Assembly (NCBI GenBank): GCA_031378805.1
Contig: JANNEO010000146.1
Coordinates: 1-22,841 of the forward strand
Source of the DNA: JADCCX01 sp031378805
Lineage (GTDB): Bacteria > Pseudomonadota > Alphaproteobacteria > Rhizobiales > Beijerinckiaceae
Length of the DNA: 22,841 nt
Direction of reading: 5' to 3'
Shown here: in pieces, positions 15,033 to 22,429 of the stretch
How the letters are laid out: each line of letters opens with the position of its first letter
How positions within the stretch are numbered: position 1 is the stretch's first letter
Made by a program: the position numbers and the translations under genes
Notes under the pieces: generated by a model
Told to the model about the DNA's origin: nothing
Seen by the model: only the letters and a program-made list of their open reading frames with translations
Database searches by the model: none

Positions 15033-17291
15033 ATGGTTGATTCACACGTACCTACCCTTGCACCTACACTTACACCTACCCTTGCACCCGCACTTACCCT
15101 CGATATCACCGGTATGCATTGCTCGGGTTGTGCAGGCGTTGTCGAGAAGGCGCTCGAGCGGCTCGCTGGGGTCGGGACCGTCCGCGTGAACACGGCGCTT
15201 GAAAGGGCGGATGTTTTCGTCGCCATCGATGCGGCTGCCGCCATCTCTGCGGTTGAGGCCGCAGGCTATGGTGCAAGTGCGCGGATTGGCACGCCGGAGG
15301 AGCGTCGCCTGGCGCGTGAGCGTCTGCACGCGAGTCGCAAGGCCGAAGACCACAAGGTGTTCCTGCAGTTCATCCTGGCCGCTGTTCTGCTGCTGCCCTT
15401 CCTGGCCGATATGTCTGCTGCCTTTCTGGGATACGGCCACGGCGTGCTTCTGCCGCCATTGGCTCAATTGGTGCTGGCCATTCCGGTGCAATTTCTGTGC
15501 GGCTGGCGTTTCATTTCAGGGGCCTTCCGCAGCCTGAGGGTTGGCGTCCCCAACATGGATGTGCTCGTGACACTCGGCACGCTCACGGCCTTCGGCTTGA
15601 GCGCATGGCGGGTATTCAATGGACTGTCCGGACACGGCCATTCCGTTCATGCCCAAGCGCTTTACTTCGAGGGATCAGTTGCGATCATCACTTTTGTCCT
15701 CCTGGGCAAAGTTCTGGAATCACGAGCGCGAGCGGATTCGGGTGACGCACTGACGGCGCTTTCGCGTGAGCAGGCAGCCACGATCCTGGTCTTTCGGGAC
15801 AACATCTGGGGCGATGTTGCGGCATCGAGCCTGAAATCCGGTGAGCATTTCGCCGTGCGCCCAGGCCAACGGGCTGCGGCCGATGGCGTTGTCACACAAG
15901 GGGCCAGCGAGATGGACGAAAGCCTTGTCACGGGCGAGAGCCAGTTCCAGCACAAGGTTGCGGGCAGCAACGTGATTGCCGGTTCCCTCAATGGCTCCGG
16001 CACGCTGACGGTGGAGGCAACGGCTGTTGGAGAGGACGCCACGCTGGCACGGATCGCACGGCTGGTCGAAGCGGCCCAGATGATGCAGGCACCGTCACAG
16101 AAGCTTGCGGACCAGGTGTCACGCCTTTTCGTGCCTGCCGTGTTGATCATCGCGCTGATCACCTTTGTGCTGTGGACTATGCTCGGAGACAGCGAAACGG
16201 CCATCGTTGCAGCCATTTCAGTTCTCGTTGTCTCCTGCCCCTGCGCATTGGGCCTGGCCACGCCGATCGCGCTGGTGGCGGGCATGGGTTCGGCCGCCAG
16301 GGCAGGCATCCTCCTGCGCGATGTCGACGTGCTGGAAAGGGCGGCCAGCATCGACACCATCGCCTTCGACAAGACAGGAACCTTGACCGAGGGACGCCCG
16401 AGGGTTGCCGCGATTTCGGCACCGGGCATCGGGCCGGACGATGCCTTGAAGCTGGCGCTGGCGCTGTGCCTTGGGAGTGAGCACGCCGTGGCTGGCGCGA
16501 TCCGGGAGGCCGCCTTGGACCGGGATGTCACAGCCGAACCTGCAGAGGGGCTGGAGGCCATCCCTGGAGGGGGCGTAGTCGGACAGATCAACGGCGTGAC
16601 CGCGCTCTTCGGGTCTGCGGAGTTCCTGCGTTCTGCGGGCATCTCGCTTGGCGTGCTGGAACAAGTGATCAACCGTGACCCGGGATTTGGCGAAGCACAG
16701 ACCGTCTCCTGGCTGGCAGGGGCGGGACGCGTCATCGGGGCCTTTGCCTTTGTCGACAGGATAAGGCCTCACGCCGAGCAGGTCACGAAAGCCCTGGGAG
16801 CAGACGGATACAGGATCATCATGCTGTCCGGTGATCGCCAAGGCGCCGCCGCAGCAGTCGCCAGGACATTGGGCATCACGGAGGTGCAAGCCGGTCTGAA
16901 ACCGGCCGGGAAGGTTCAAGCGCTCAAAGCTCTGGCCAGCGAAGGGCGCAAACTAGCGATGGTGGGCGATGGCCTCAACGACGCGCCTGCCCTCGCCGCA
17001 GCACCTCTCGGCATTGCCATGGGAACCGGCACGGATGCTGCCCGCGCCGCAGCGGGAATCACCCTCATGCGACCGGATCTGCGTCTGATACCCTTGGCTT
17101 TGCGCGTGGCACAGGAGACCCGTACCGTCATTCGGCAAAATCTCTGGCTGGCCTTCCTGTTCAATGGCATCGGCATTCCGCTCGCCGCAATGGGATGGCT
17201 GACACCAGCGATCGCGGGAGCGGCCATGGCGGCCTCGTCGGTCTCCGTCTCGCTCAATGCCCTGCGCCTCTCGCGCCGGACGATGGGCTGA
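15033..17291 (+). CDS. copA: P1B-type heavy-metal (probable Cu+) translocating ATPase
   Basis: This pump drives monovalent copper out of the cytoplasm at the cost of ATP. From ATG 15033 the product is 752 residues. It has one metal-binding domain with GMHCSGC (C30, C33), then membrane helices with NMDVLVTLGT, the actuator TGES, and the membrane metal site CPC (402-404). The phosphorylation motif DKTGT (D446) and the hinge GDGLND (645-650) follow. The last two helices read N703-x6-F-N711-x4-P and M732-x2-S-S, the Cu+ pattern with Phe replacing the usual Tyr. The nucleotide-domain motif SEHP is SEHA here (H484, A485). ATG 15033 lacks a Shine-Dalgarno. GTG 14958, 3 bases after AAGGAG, is a plausible earlier start adding 25 residues. 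It is divergent from the ABC exporter; the next gene on the strand is the repeat protein. Confidence 0.92.
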   Translation: MVDSHVPTLAPTLTPTLAPALTLDITGMHCSGCAGVVEKALERLAGVGTVRVNTALERADVFVAIDAAAAISAVEAAGYGASARIGTPEERRLARERLHASRKAEDHKVFLQFILAAVLLLPFLADMSAAFLGYGHGVLLPPLAQLVLAIPVQFLCGWRFISGAFRSLRVGVPNMDVLVTLGTLTAFGLSAWRVFNGLSGHGHSVHAQALYFEGSVAIITFVLLGKVLESRARADSGDALTALSREQAATILVFRDNIWGDVAASSLKSGEHFAVRPGQRAAADGVVTQGASEMDESLVTGESQFQHKVAGSNVIAGSLNGSGTLTVEATAVGEDATLARIARLVEAAQMMQAPSQKLADQVSRLFVPAVLIIALITFVLWTMLGDSETAIVAAISVLVVSCPCALGLATPIALVAGMGSAARAGILLRDVDVLERAASIDTIAFDKTGTLTEGRPRVAAISAPGIGPDDALKLALALCLGSEHAVAGAIREAALDRDVTAEPAEGLEAIPGGGVVGQINGVTALFGSAEFLRSAGISLGVLEQVINRDPGFGEAQTVSWLAGAGRVIGAFAFVDRIRPHAEQVTKALGADGYRIIMLSGDRQGAAAAVARTLGITEVQAGLKPAGKVQALKALASEGRKLAMVGDGLNDAPALAAAPLGIAMGTGTDAARAAAGITLMRPDLRLIPLALRVAQETRTVIRQNLWLAFLFNGIGIPLAAMGWLTPAIAGAAMAASSVSVSLNALRLSRRTMG
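15050..15097 (+). repeat. Tandem repeat at the 5' end of copA (24 bp x 2, or about 12 bp x 4)
   Basis: Positions 15050-15073 and 15074-15097 are two 24-base copies differing at two bases. Each splits into two related 12-base halves (ACCTACCCTTGC and ACCTACACTTAC). In frame they encode a Pro-Thr-Leu-(Ala/Thr) tetrapeptide four times, forming a low-complexity lead before the metal-binding domain. Confidence 0.9.
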
Positions 17292-17492
17292 TGGTGTCCC
17301 GAAGCGTAACAATCCTGAATGTTCCAAAAGAATAATGTCCCTCGATGGGATTTCGTGTCACGATCTGAAACAGATACTTTCTGTATTTACTTTACTCTAT
17401 TTGCATATTTGCATCTTTTTGAGGATTTAATATGGTCTTCGAAGCATAACGGCATGAAAAACTGTCGCCGAATGCATAAGGAGTTCTCTATC
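17292..17492 (+). promoter_or_regulatory. AT-rich upstream region of the 23-residue-repeat protein gene
   Basis: The 201 bases between copA and the next gene differ sharply in composition from the rest of the window: 17381-17440 has only 17 G/C in 60 bases. Two overlapping inverted repeats cannot form together: ATCTG-AAA-CAGAT (17363-17375) and ACAGA-N5-TCTGT (17370-17384). A direct repeat TTTGCAT begins at 17400 and 17408. TTTAAT or TAATAT (17426-17433) could be a -10 element, though no ideally spaced -35 was found. AAGGAG (17478-17483) is the Shine-Dalgarno of the next gene. This is probably a strong or regulated promoter with a long 5' UTR. Confidence 0.5.
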
Positions 17493-18092
17493 ATGTCGCG
17501 TTCCCTGAAAATGTTCATCACTGCTGCCACTCTCGTTGCGGGAACCAGCATGGCCCACGCCGGCGGCTCTGGCTGCCAGACCTGCTACAAGCACGTTGTG
17601 AACCCCGCCCAGTATCGCACGGTCGACGAGACCGTTCTGGTGCGCCCTGCCCAGACTGTCGCGCACCGCACGCCTGCTGAATTCGGCACCGTCCACGAGA
17701 AGGTCGTGGTCCACCCTGCACACACCGTGGCCCGGGAGATTCCCGCCCAGTTGGGCAGTGTCGCGGAACAGGTCATGGTGTCTCCTTCACGCAAGGAGTG
17801 GCAGGTGACCACCGATTCCCATGGCCGCCAGATCGGATGCTGGGTTAAAATCCCTGCACAGTACGCCGTGCAGCACCGGACTGTTGTCATCCGCCCGGCG
17901 CAGGTCGTGCATGAGACGATTCCAGCGGTGTATGGCACCCGCTCCCGACAGGTCATGGTGCGCGCGCCACAGCTGCATCACGAGGTGATCCCGGCGCAAT
18001 ACGCCACCCGCCAGCGCACCGAAATGGTGGCTCCGGCGAGTGCAAGCTGGCAGCCGGTCGGTGGCGACTATCGTCATGGCCGTCATTGGTAA
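17493..18092 (+). CDS. Small exported protein with six PA-x-Y units of 23-residue period
   Basis: I do not recognise a characterised function. The 199-residue product starts with a signal peptide (basic MSRSLK, hydrophobic 7-20, cleavage likely after AHA at 23). The mature part is six repeats starting at P38, P61, P84, P121, P144 and P167. The spacing is exactly 23 residues, except the third unit, which has a 14-residue insertion (KEWQ..GRQIGCW). Each unit follows PA-x-(Y/F)-x-T-(V/R)-x-x-x-V-x-V-x-PA. Similar repeats occur in uncharacterised or OmpA-linked envelope proteins. There are three cysteines (C28, C31, C116) and 12 histidines in the mature chain, so periplasmic metal binding beside the copper pump is possible but unproven. 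The start is set by AAGGAG 9 bases upstream. The gene has its own AT-rich promoter region and terminator. Confidence 0.85.
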   Translation: MSRSLKMFITAATLVAGTSMAHAGGSGCQTCYKHVVNPAQYRTVDETVLVRPAQTVAHRTPAEFGTVHEKVVVHPAHTVAREIPAQLGSVAEQVMVSPSRKEWQVTTDSHGRQIGCWVKIPAQYAVQHRTVVIRPAQVVHETIPAVYGTRSRQVMVRAPQLHHEVIPAQYATRQRTEMVAPASASWQPVGGDYRHGRHW

Positions 18093-18116
18093 GTGGCAGG
18101 ACCAATCCTGTTCAGG

Positions 18117-18141
18117 AGCGTCGGGCCACAAGCCCGGCGCT
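18117..18141 (+). terminator. Strong stem-loop after the repeat-protein gene
   Basis: A 10-bp stem, AGCGTCGGGC / GCCCGGCGCT, with one T-G wobble closes on the loop CACAA. It begins 24 bases after the stop codon. The following TTCTGTGTGT is only moderately T-rich, so it is a likely, not ideal, intrinsic terminator. It separates this gene from the MFS gene. Confidence 0.65.
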
Positions 18142-18253
18142 TCTGTGTGTCCGTCCATCGGGATCGCTGATGGATAGCGCCTGAGACTGTGATTGTTCCG
18201 ACTTGCGGTTATGGCCTAACGTGCAACCATACGCCTCAGCCGGAATCGCGATC

Positions 18254-19486
18254 ATGACAGCCATTGCTCCCAGAACCGCCTATTCCGCTGCCGTCGTCAT
18301 CGCTGCAGGGTGCGCGATATCGATGTTCGGCTTCGGCCCACGCTCGGTGATGGGCTTTTTCCAACTCCCGATCATCACGGAAAACAACTGGGGCCGGGAC
18401 ACCTTCGGCTTTGCCATTGCGGTGCAGAACCTGTTCTGGGGCATCGGCCAGCCGTTCGCTGGTGCCATAGCAGACCGTTTCGGCGTGCTGCGCGTGCTGA
18501 TCGGCGGCATGGTCCTCTATGCCAGCGGACTGGTGCTGATGACGATGTCGAGCTCACCAGCGGTGTTCACCATCACATCAGGCGTCCTCATCGGTTTTGG
18601 CCTCTCGGGCTGCTCGTTCAACCTGGTGTTGGCCGCTTTCGGCAAGCTGCTGCCACCAGAGAAGCGCCCGATGGCGCTGGGTTTCGGCACTGCGGCGGGT
18701 TCTTTCGGTCAGTTCCTGTTCTCGCCGCTTGCGGTGGGCCTGATCGACGGAACAGGCTGGAGGATGTCGCTCATCGTCTTTGCCGCGCTGCTTCTGTCGG
18801 CCATTCCCCTGGCGTGGTTCCTGGCGACGGAGCCGCGCCAGTCCTTGCCGACCGACAGCGAGGCTGACAAGCGCACCTTGATGCAGGTGCTGGCCCAGGC
18901 CTTCGGGCATACGAGCTATCTTCTTCTGGTCCTGGGTTTCTTCACCTGCGGCTTTCAACTCGCCTTCATCACGGTGCATCTTCCGGCGTATCTCAAGGAT
19001 ATCGGTATCAATCCCGGTATCGGCCCATGGGTGCTGGCGTTGATCGGCCTGTTCAACATCATTGGATCCATCGGCGCCGGTTACGTGATGACGCGGATGC
19101 CACGGCGCTATCTCTTGGCGATCATCTACACCCTGCGCTCCTTCGCCATCCTTGCGCTGCTGATGTTTCCACCATCGACCACGCTGGTGCTGGCCTTCGG
19201 TGCAGCCATGGGGCTGCTGTGGCTGTCAACCGTGCCGCCGACGTCCTCGCTGGTGATGACCATGTTCGGCACGCGTGACATGGCGATGCTCTATGGCTTC
19301 GCCTTCTTCAGCCACCAGGTCGGCGGTTTCCTGGGCGGATGGCTCGGTGGCGTTTTCTACGAGTGGTACGGCAATTACAATCTGGTGTGGTGGGGTTCCA
19401 TCGCGCTCGGTTTTGCCTCGGCGGTGATCAATCTGCCGATCGTGGAGAAGGCAGCCCCTTCCCGAACGGTTCCGCAACCGGCATAA
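18254..19486 (+). CDS. MFS transporter (monocarboxylate / oxalate-formate antiporter-like)
   Basis: This is a 12-helix major facilitator of the inner membrane. From ATG 18254 it has 410 residues. The N-half shows FGFGPRSVMGFF in helix 1, QNLFWGIGQPFAGAIADRFG across helix 2 and the first cytoplasmic loop (the conserved A-D-R-F-G loop), then GFGLSGCSFNLVLAAFGKLLPPEKRPMALG. A central cytoplasmic linker around residues 195-215 (TEPRQSLPTDSEADKR) divides the halves. The C-half has AGYVMTRMPRRYLL and FFSHQVGGFLGGWLGG. These features match the monocarboxylate and oxalate/formate-type MFS branch; the cargo is not known. The open frame extends to 18203, but that includes intergenic sequence. ATG 18254 keeps the first helix at the N-terminus, though its Shine-Dalgarno (CGGAA) is weak. 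AcuI is encoded 96 bases downstream. Confidence 0.88.
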   Translation: MTAIAPRTAYSAAVVIAAGCAISMFGFGPRSVMGFFQLPIITENNWGRDTFGFAIAVQNLFWGIGQPFAGAIADRFGVLRVLIGGMVLYASGLVLMTMSSSPAVFTITSGVLIGFGLSGCSFNLVLAAFGKLLPPEKRPMALGFGTAAGSFGQFLFSPLAVGLIDGTGWRMSLIVFAALLLSAIPLAWFLATEPRQSLPTDSEADKRTLMQVLAQAFGHTSYLLLVLGFFTCGFQLAFITVHLPAYLKDIGINPGIGPWVLALIGLFNIIGSIGAGYVMTRMPRRYLLAIIYTLRSFAILALLMFPPSTTLVLAFGAAMGLLWLSTVPPTSSLVMTMFGTRDMAMLYGFAFFSHQVGGFLGGWLGGVFYEWYGNYNLVWWGSIALGFASAVINLPIVEKAAPSRTVPQPA

Positions 19487-19512
19487 GCAGGCGCGGAACC
19501 ACATCCTGTGCT

Positions 19513-19576
19513 TGTCGAAGGATGGCGGCTGTTCCACTGTTGCGGCAATTGCCCTTCGACAGGCTCAGGGTGAGGA
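19513..19576. repeat. Dispersed-type repeat with 9-bp inverted arms (CCTTCGACA family)
   Basis: TGTCGAAGG (19513-19521) and CCTTCGACA (19553-19561) form a perfect inverted pair around a 31-base loop. The right arm runs on into GGCTCAGGGTGAGG. Elements built around CCTTCGACAGGCTCAGGG are widespread between genes in alphaproteobacteria (recalled knowledge, not checked). The GGTGAGG end sits just before the acuI ATG and serves as its Shine-Dalgarno. Only one copy was seen in the window. Confidence 0.6.
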
Positions 19577-19582
19577 ACAAAT

Positions 19583-20569
19583 ATGACCAGTTTTCGTGCG
19601 TATGTCGTGGACAAGCCGGACGGCCAATACACCGTCGCGGTCAAGACGCTGACCGAAGCGGATTTGATGGACGGCGATGTCACGGTCCGGGTGTCGCATT
19701 CGACCGTCAACTACAAGGATGGCCTGGCGCTCACCGGCAAGTCCCCCGTCGTGCGCAAGTTTCCGCTCATTCCCGGCATCGATCTTTCAGGCGAAGTCAC
19801 GGTCTCATCGAACGCTGCCTTCAAGCCGGGCGACAAGGTGATTCTCACGGGATGCGGCGTGGGCGAGGTGCATCACGGCGCTTATGCCGGCATGGCACGG
19901 CTGAAGGGCGAGTGGCTGGTGCCCCTGCCACCGACGCTGACAGCCGCGCAGGCCATGGCCATCGGCACAGCGGGCTTCACGGCCATGCAATGCATTCTTG
20001 CGTTGGAGCGCCATGGGTTGACGCCAGAGCGCGGCCCGGTGGTCGTGACCGGTGCGGTGGGTGGCGTCGGTTCCGTTGCGGTCGCGGTCCTGGCGAAGCT
20101 TGGCTGGCACGTCATTGCCTCGACGGGCAGACCTGCGGAGGCGGACTATCTGAAAAGCCTGGGGGCGGCGGAGGTGATTGACCGTGCCGAACTCTCCGGC
20201 CCGGTGAAGGCGCTGGCCCGCGAGCGTTTCGCGGGGGCTGTCGATACCGTGGGATCGACCACGCTCGCCAATGTGCTCTCCATGATGAAGCATGGTGGCG
20301 CAGTCGGGGCCTGCGGACTGGCGGGCGGCATGGATCTGCCCACGAGTGTGGCACCCTTCATCCTGCGCAATGTGGCGCTGCTGGGCGTGGACTCCGTAGG
20401 GTGTTCGCGCGATCTGCGTCTGGAAGTCTGGCGGCGACTGGGCATCGATCTCGATCTGGCGAAGCTGGATGCCATGACCAGCACCATCGGCTTTGATGAT
20501 CTGCCTGTAACGGGCGCGGCAATCCTCGACGGCAAGGTCAAGGGCCGAATCGTGGTGGAGATCGGCTAG
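19583..20569 (+). CDS. acuI: Acrylyl-CoA reductase-like oxidoreductase (YhdH/AcuI family, MDR superfamily)
   Basis: AcuI reduces toxic acryloyl-CoA to propionyl-CoA with NADPH, in DMSP/acrylate and 3-hydroxypropionate metabolism. The 328-residue product has the zinc-free medium-chain fold. Visible features are the N-terminal substrate domain with VSHSTVNYKDGLALTGKSPVV and FPLIPGIDLSGEV, AIGTAGFTAMQCILALE, and the NADPH Rossmann motif TGAVGGVGSVAVAVLAKLG. STGRPAEADYLKSLGA and the family-typical VAPFILRNVALLGVDSV complete the match. These stretches place it in YhdH/AcuI rather than generic quinone reductase. ATG 19583 follows a GGTGAGG Shine-Dalgarno donated by the adjacent repeat. The MFS gene upstream and the ThDP enzyme downstream are on the same strand but separated by repeats, so co-transcription is uncertain. 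Confidence 0.9.
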   Translation: MTSFRAYVVDKPDGQYTVAVKTLTEADLMDGDVTVRVSHSTVNYKDGLALTGKSPVVRKFPLIPGIDLSGEVTVSSNAAFKPGDKVILTGCGVGEVHHGAYAGMARLKGEWLVPLPPTLTAAQAMAIGTAGFTAMQCILALERHGLTPERGPVVVTGAVGGVGSVAVAVLAKLGWHVIASTGRPAEADYLKSLGAAEVIDRAELSGPVKALARERFAGAVDTVGSTTLANVLSMMKHGGAVGACGLAGGMDLPTSVAPFILRNVALLGVDSVGCSRDLRLEVWRRLGIDLDLAKLDAMTSTIGFDDLPVTGAAILDGKVKGRIVVEIG

Positions 20570-20580
20570 CGTTTCCCTTT

Positions 20581-20700
20581 CCTTCTCCCCCAGGAGAAGG
20601 TGTCATGCGAAGCATGACGGATGAGGGAGAACCTCGATTCGTCGTGTTTCTCCCTCATCCGGTCGGCATCCGCCGACCACCTTCTCCCACGGGGAGAAGG
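20581..20700. repeat. Composite palindromic intergenic repeat, copy B
   Basis: This has the same five-hairpin plan as 891-1009. Hairpin 1 is 20581-20600 (CCTTCTCC/GGAGAAGG), hairpin 2 is 20602-20618 (GTCATGC-GAA-GCATGAC), and hairpin 3 is 20619-20660 (the same 13-bp arms). Hairpin 4 is 20661-20678 (GGTCGGC-ATCC-GCCGACC) and hairpin 5 is 20680-20700 (CCTTCTCCC-ACG-GGGAGAAGG). It occupies the acuI to ThDP-enzyme gap. Where copies A and B differ in stem sequence, both arms change so pairing is kept. Confidence 0.9.
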
Positions 20701-20719
20701 CAAGACTGCGGAGCAACCC

Positions 20720-22393
20720 ATGTCCAAACCCCGCACTGGTGGCCAACTCATCGTGGACCAGCTTCTGGTGCATGGTGTGACCGACGTCTTCTGCGTGCCC
20801 GGAGAGAGCTATCTTGCCGTGCTTGATGCCCTGCATGACGCGGATGTGCGCATCACGGTGTGTCGGCAGGAGGCCGGTGCCAGCATGGCAGCCGAAGCCG
20901 TGGGCAAACTGACGGGCAAACCCGGCATTTGCATGGTGACGCGCGGACCTGGCGCCACCAACGCAGCCCATGGCATCCATGTGGCCATGCAGGATTCGAC
21001 CCCGCTGATCATGTTCGTGGGGCAGATCGAAACCGGGATGCGCGAGCGTGATGCCTTCCAGGAACTCGACTACCGCGCTGCTTTCGGTGGCATCGCCAAA
21101 TGGGCGACGGAGATCGATGATCCAGCCCGCATTCCCGAACTGATCTCGCGCGCTTTCCATGTTGCCACGTCAGGTCGGCCCGGCCCGGTCGTCATCGCCC
21201 TGCCCGAGGACATGTTGGTCAAGACCGCCATGGTCTCCGATGCGCCCGCGTTTCGTCAGATGGAGACGCATCCGGGCCTCACGTCGATGGCCGATCTGCA
21301 GAAGCGCCTGTGGGCCGCAGAGCGCCCCATGGTGCTCGTCGGCGGCAGCCGCTGGAGCGAAAGGGCAGTGGAGCGCCTCATCCGCTTTGCCGAGCGCTTC
21401 GACCTGCCGGTGGCGACCACGTTCCGGCGACAGTCGTTGTTTCCCGCGACCCATCCCAATTTCGCCGGAGATGGCGGGCTGGGCATGAGCACCGGGCTCT
21501 CCAAGTCCATCCGGGAGGCGGACCTGGTGCTGTGCATCGGCGACCAGCTCTCGGAGGCGTCCACTCAAAGTTACACGCTGTTCGACATCCCTGGCGATGG
21601 ACAGCGTCTGATCCATGTCCATCCTGATCCCAACGAGCTGAACCGTACCTATGCCACGGGTCTGCCCATCAACGCTTCGCCCGAGGGCTTCACCGCCGCT
21701 GTCGAGGGCCTGCAGCCTCCCAACAGCATCCGCTGGCGGGACTGGACAAGGACGATCAATCAGAACGCGGTGGCGCAAAGCGCACAGCCCACACGCTCAC
21801 CTGGCGAGCTGCAGATGAGCGAAGTGATGATCTGGTTGCGCAACCATCTGGCCGAAGACGCCATCATCACCAACGGGGCGGGCAACTATGCAATCTGGCT
21901 CCACCGCTTCTATCACTTCCGCAAATACGGCACGCAGCTCTCGCCCACGTCAGGCTCCATGGGCTACGGCGTGCCTGCCGCTGTCGCAGCCAAGCGTCTC
22001 TGTCCGGAGACACAAGTCGTGTCCTTTGCAGGAGATGGCTGCTTCCTGATGAACGGCCAGGAATTTGCCACCGCCGTGCAATACGATCTGCCGATGGTGA
22101 TCGTTGTGTGCGACAACGGCATGTATGGCACGATCCGGATGCATCAGGAGCGCGAATACCCGGGGCGCGTGTCTGGCACGGGCCTCAAGAACCCGGATTT
22201 CGCCGCCTATGCCCGCGCCTTCGGCGGCCATGGCGAAACGGTGCGCCGAACGGAAGATTTTGCGGCGGCTTTCAAGCGCTGCGAGGCGTCAGGCAAGCCA
22301 TCGATCATTCATTGCTTCATCGACAGCGAAGCGATCACGCCGGGCAAGACACTGAGCGAGATCAAGGCGGAGGCTGTGGCCAAGGGACGGTGA
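20720..22393 (+). CDS. Thiamine-diphosphate-dependent enzyme, acetolactate-synthase-like large subunit
   Basis: The 557-residue protein has the three-domain plan of acetolactate synthase, glyoxylate carboligase and related ThDP enzymes, which form or break C-C bonds next to a carbonyl. Visible are the N-terminal domain with FCVPGES (24-30), the catalytic glutamate in CRQE (E51), and VTRGPGATNAAHGI. QDSTPLIMFVGQ, a central nucleotide-type domain with MVLVGGSRW, and the C-terminal ThDP/Mg motif GDGCF...CDNGMYGT (GDG 438-440) follow. No small regulatory subunit gene is adjacent, so a biosynthetic IlvB role is unlikely; the substrate is unknown. The frame is open to 20621 through the palindromic repeat. 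ATG 20720 is chosen because the family begins MSKPRTGGQLIVDQL and a GGAG lies 6 bases before it. Confidence 0.9.
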   Translation: MSKPRTGGQLIVDQLLVHGVTDVFCVPGESYLAVLDALHDADVRITVCRQEAGASMAAEAVGKLTGKPGICMVTRGPGATNAAHGIHVAMQDSTPLIMFVGQIETGMRERDAFQELDYRAAFGGIAKWATEIDDPARIPELISRAFHVATSGRPGPVVIALPEDMLVKTAMVSDAPAFRQMETHPGLTSMADLQKRLWAAERPMVLVGGSRWSERAVERLIRFAERFDLPVATTFRRQSLFPATHPNFAGDGGLGMSTGLSKSIREADLVLCIGDQLSEASTQSYTLFDIPGDGQRLIHVHPDPNELNRTYATGLPINASPEGFTAAVEGLQPPNSIRWRDWTRTINQNAVAQSAQPTRSPGELQMSEVMIWLRNHLAEDAIITNGAGNYAIWLHRFYHFRKYGTQLSPTSGSMGYGVPAAVAAKRLCPETQVVSFAGDGCFLMNGQEFATAVQYDLPMVIVVCDNGMYGTIRMHQEREYPGRVSGTGLKNPDFAAYARAFGGHGETVRRTEDFAAAFKRCEASGKPSIIHCFIDSEAITPGKTLSEIKAEAVAKGR

Positions 22394-22398
22394 GCGAA

Positions 22399-22422
22399 GG
22401 GGCGGTGAGCGAGCGCCGCCCC
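22399..22422. terminator. GC-rich hairpin between convergent genes
   Basis: GGGGCGGTG (22399-22407) pairs with CGCCGCCCC (22414-22422), 9 bp with one wobble, around the loop AGCGAG. It is followed by ACTTTG on the plus strand. Lying between the ThDP-enzyme stop and the convergent permease stop, it probably ends transcription of the former, although the T-run is short. Confidence 0.5.
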
Positions 22423-22429
22423 ACTTTGC

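Noticed and set aside
20621..20719. Upstream extension of the ThDP-enzyme frame from ATG 20621
   Set aside because: The 33 extra codons translate the palindromic repeat. The family N-terminus begins at 20720.
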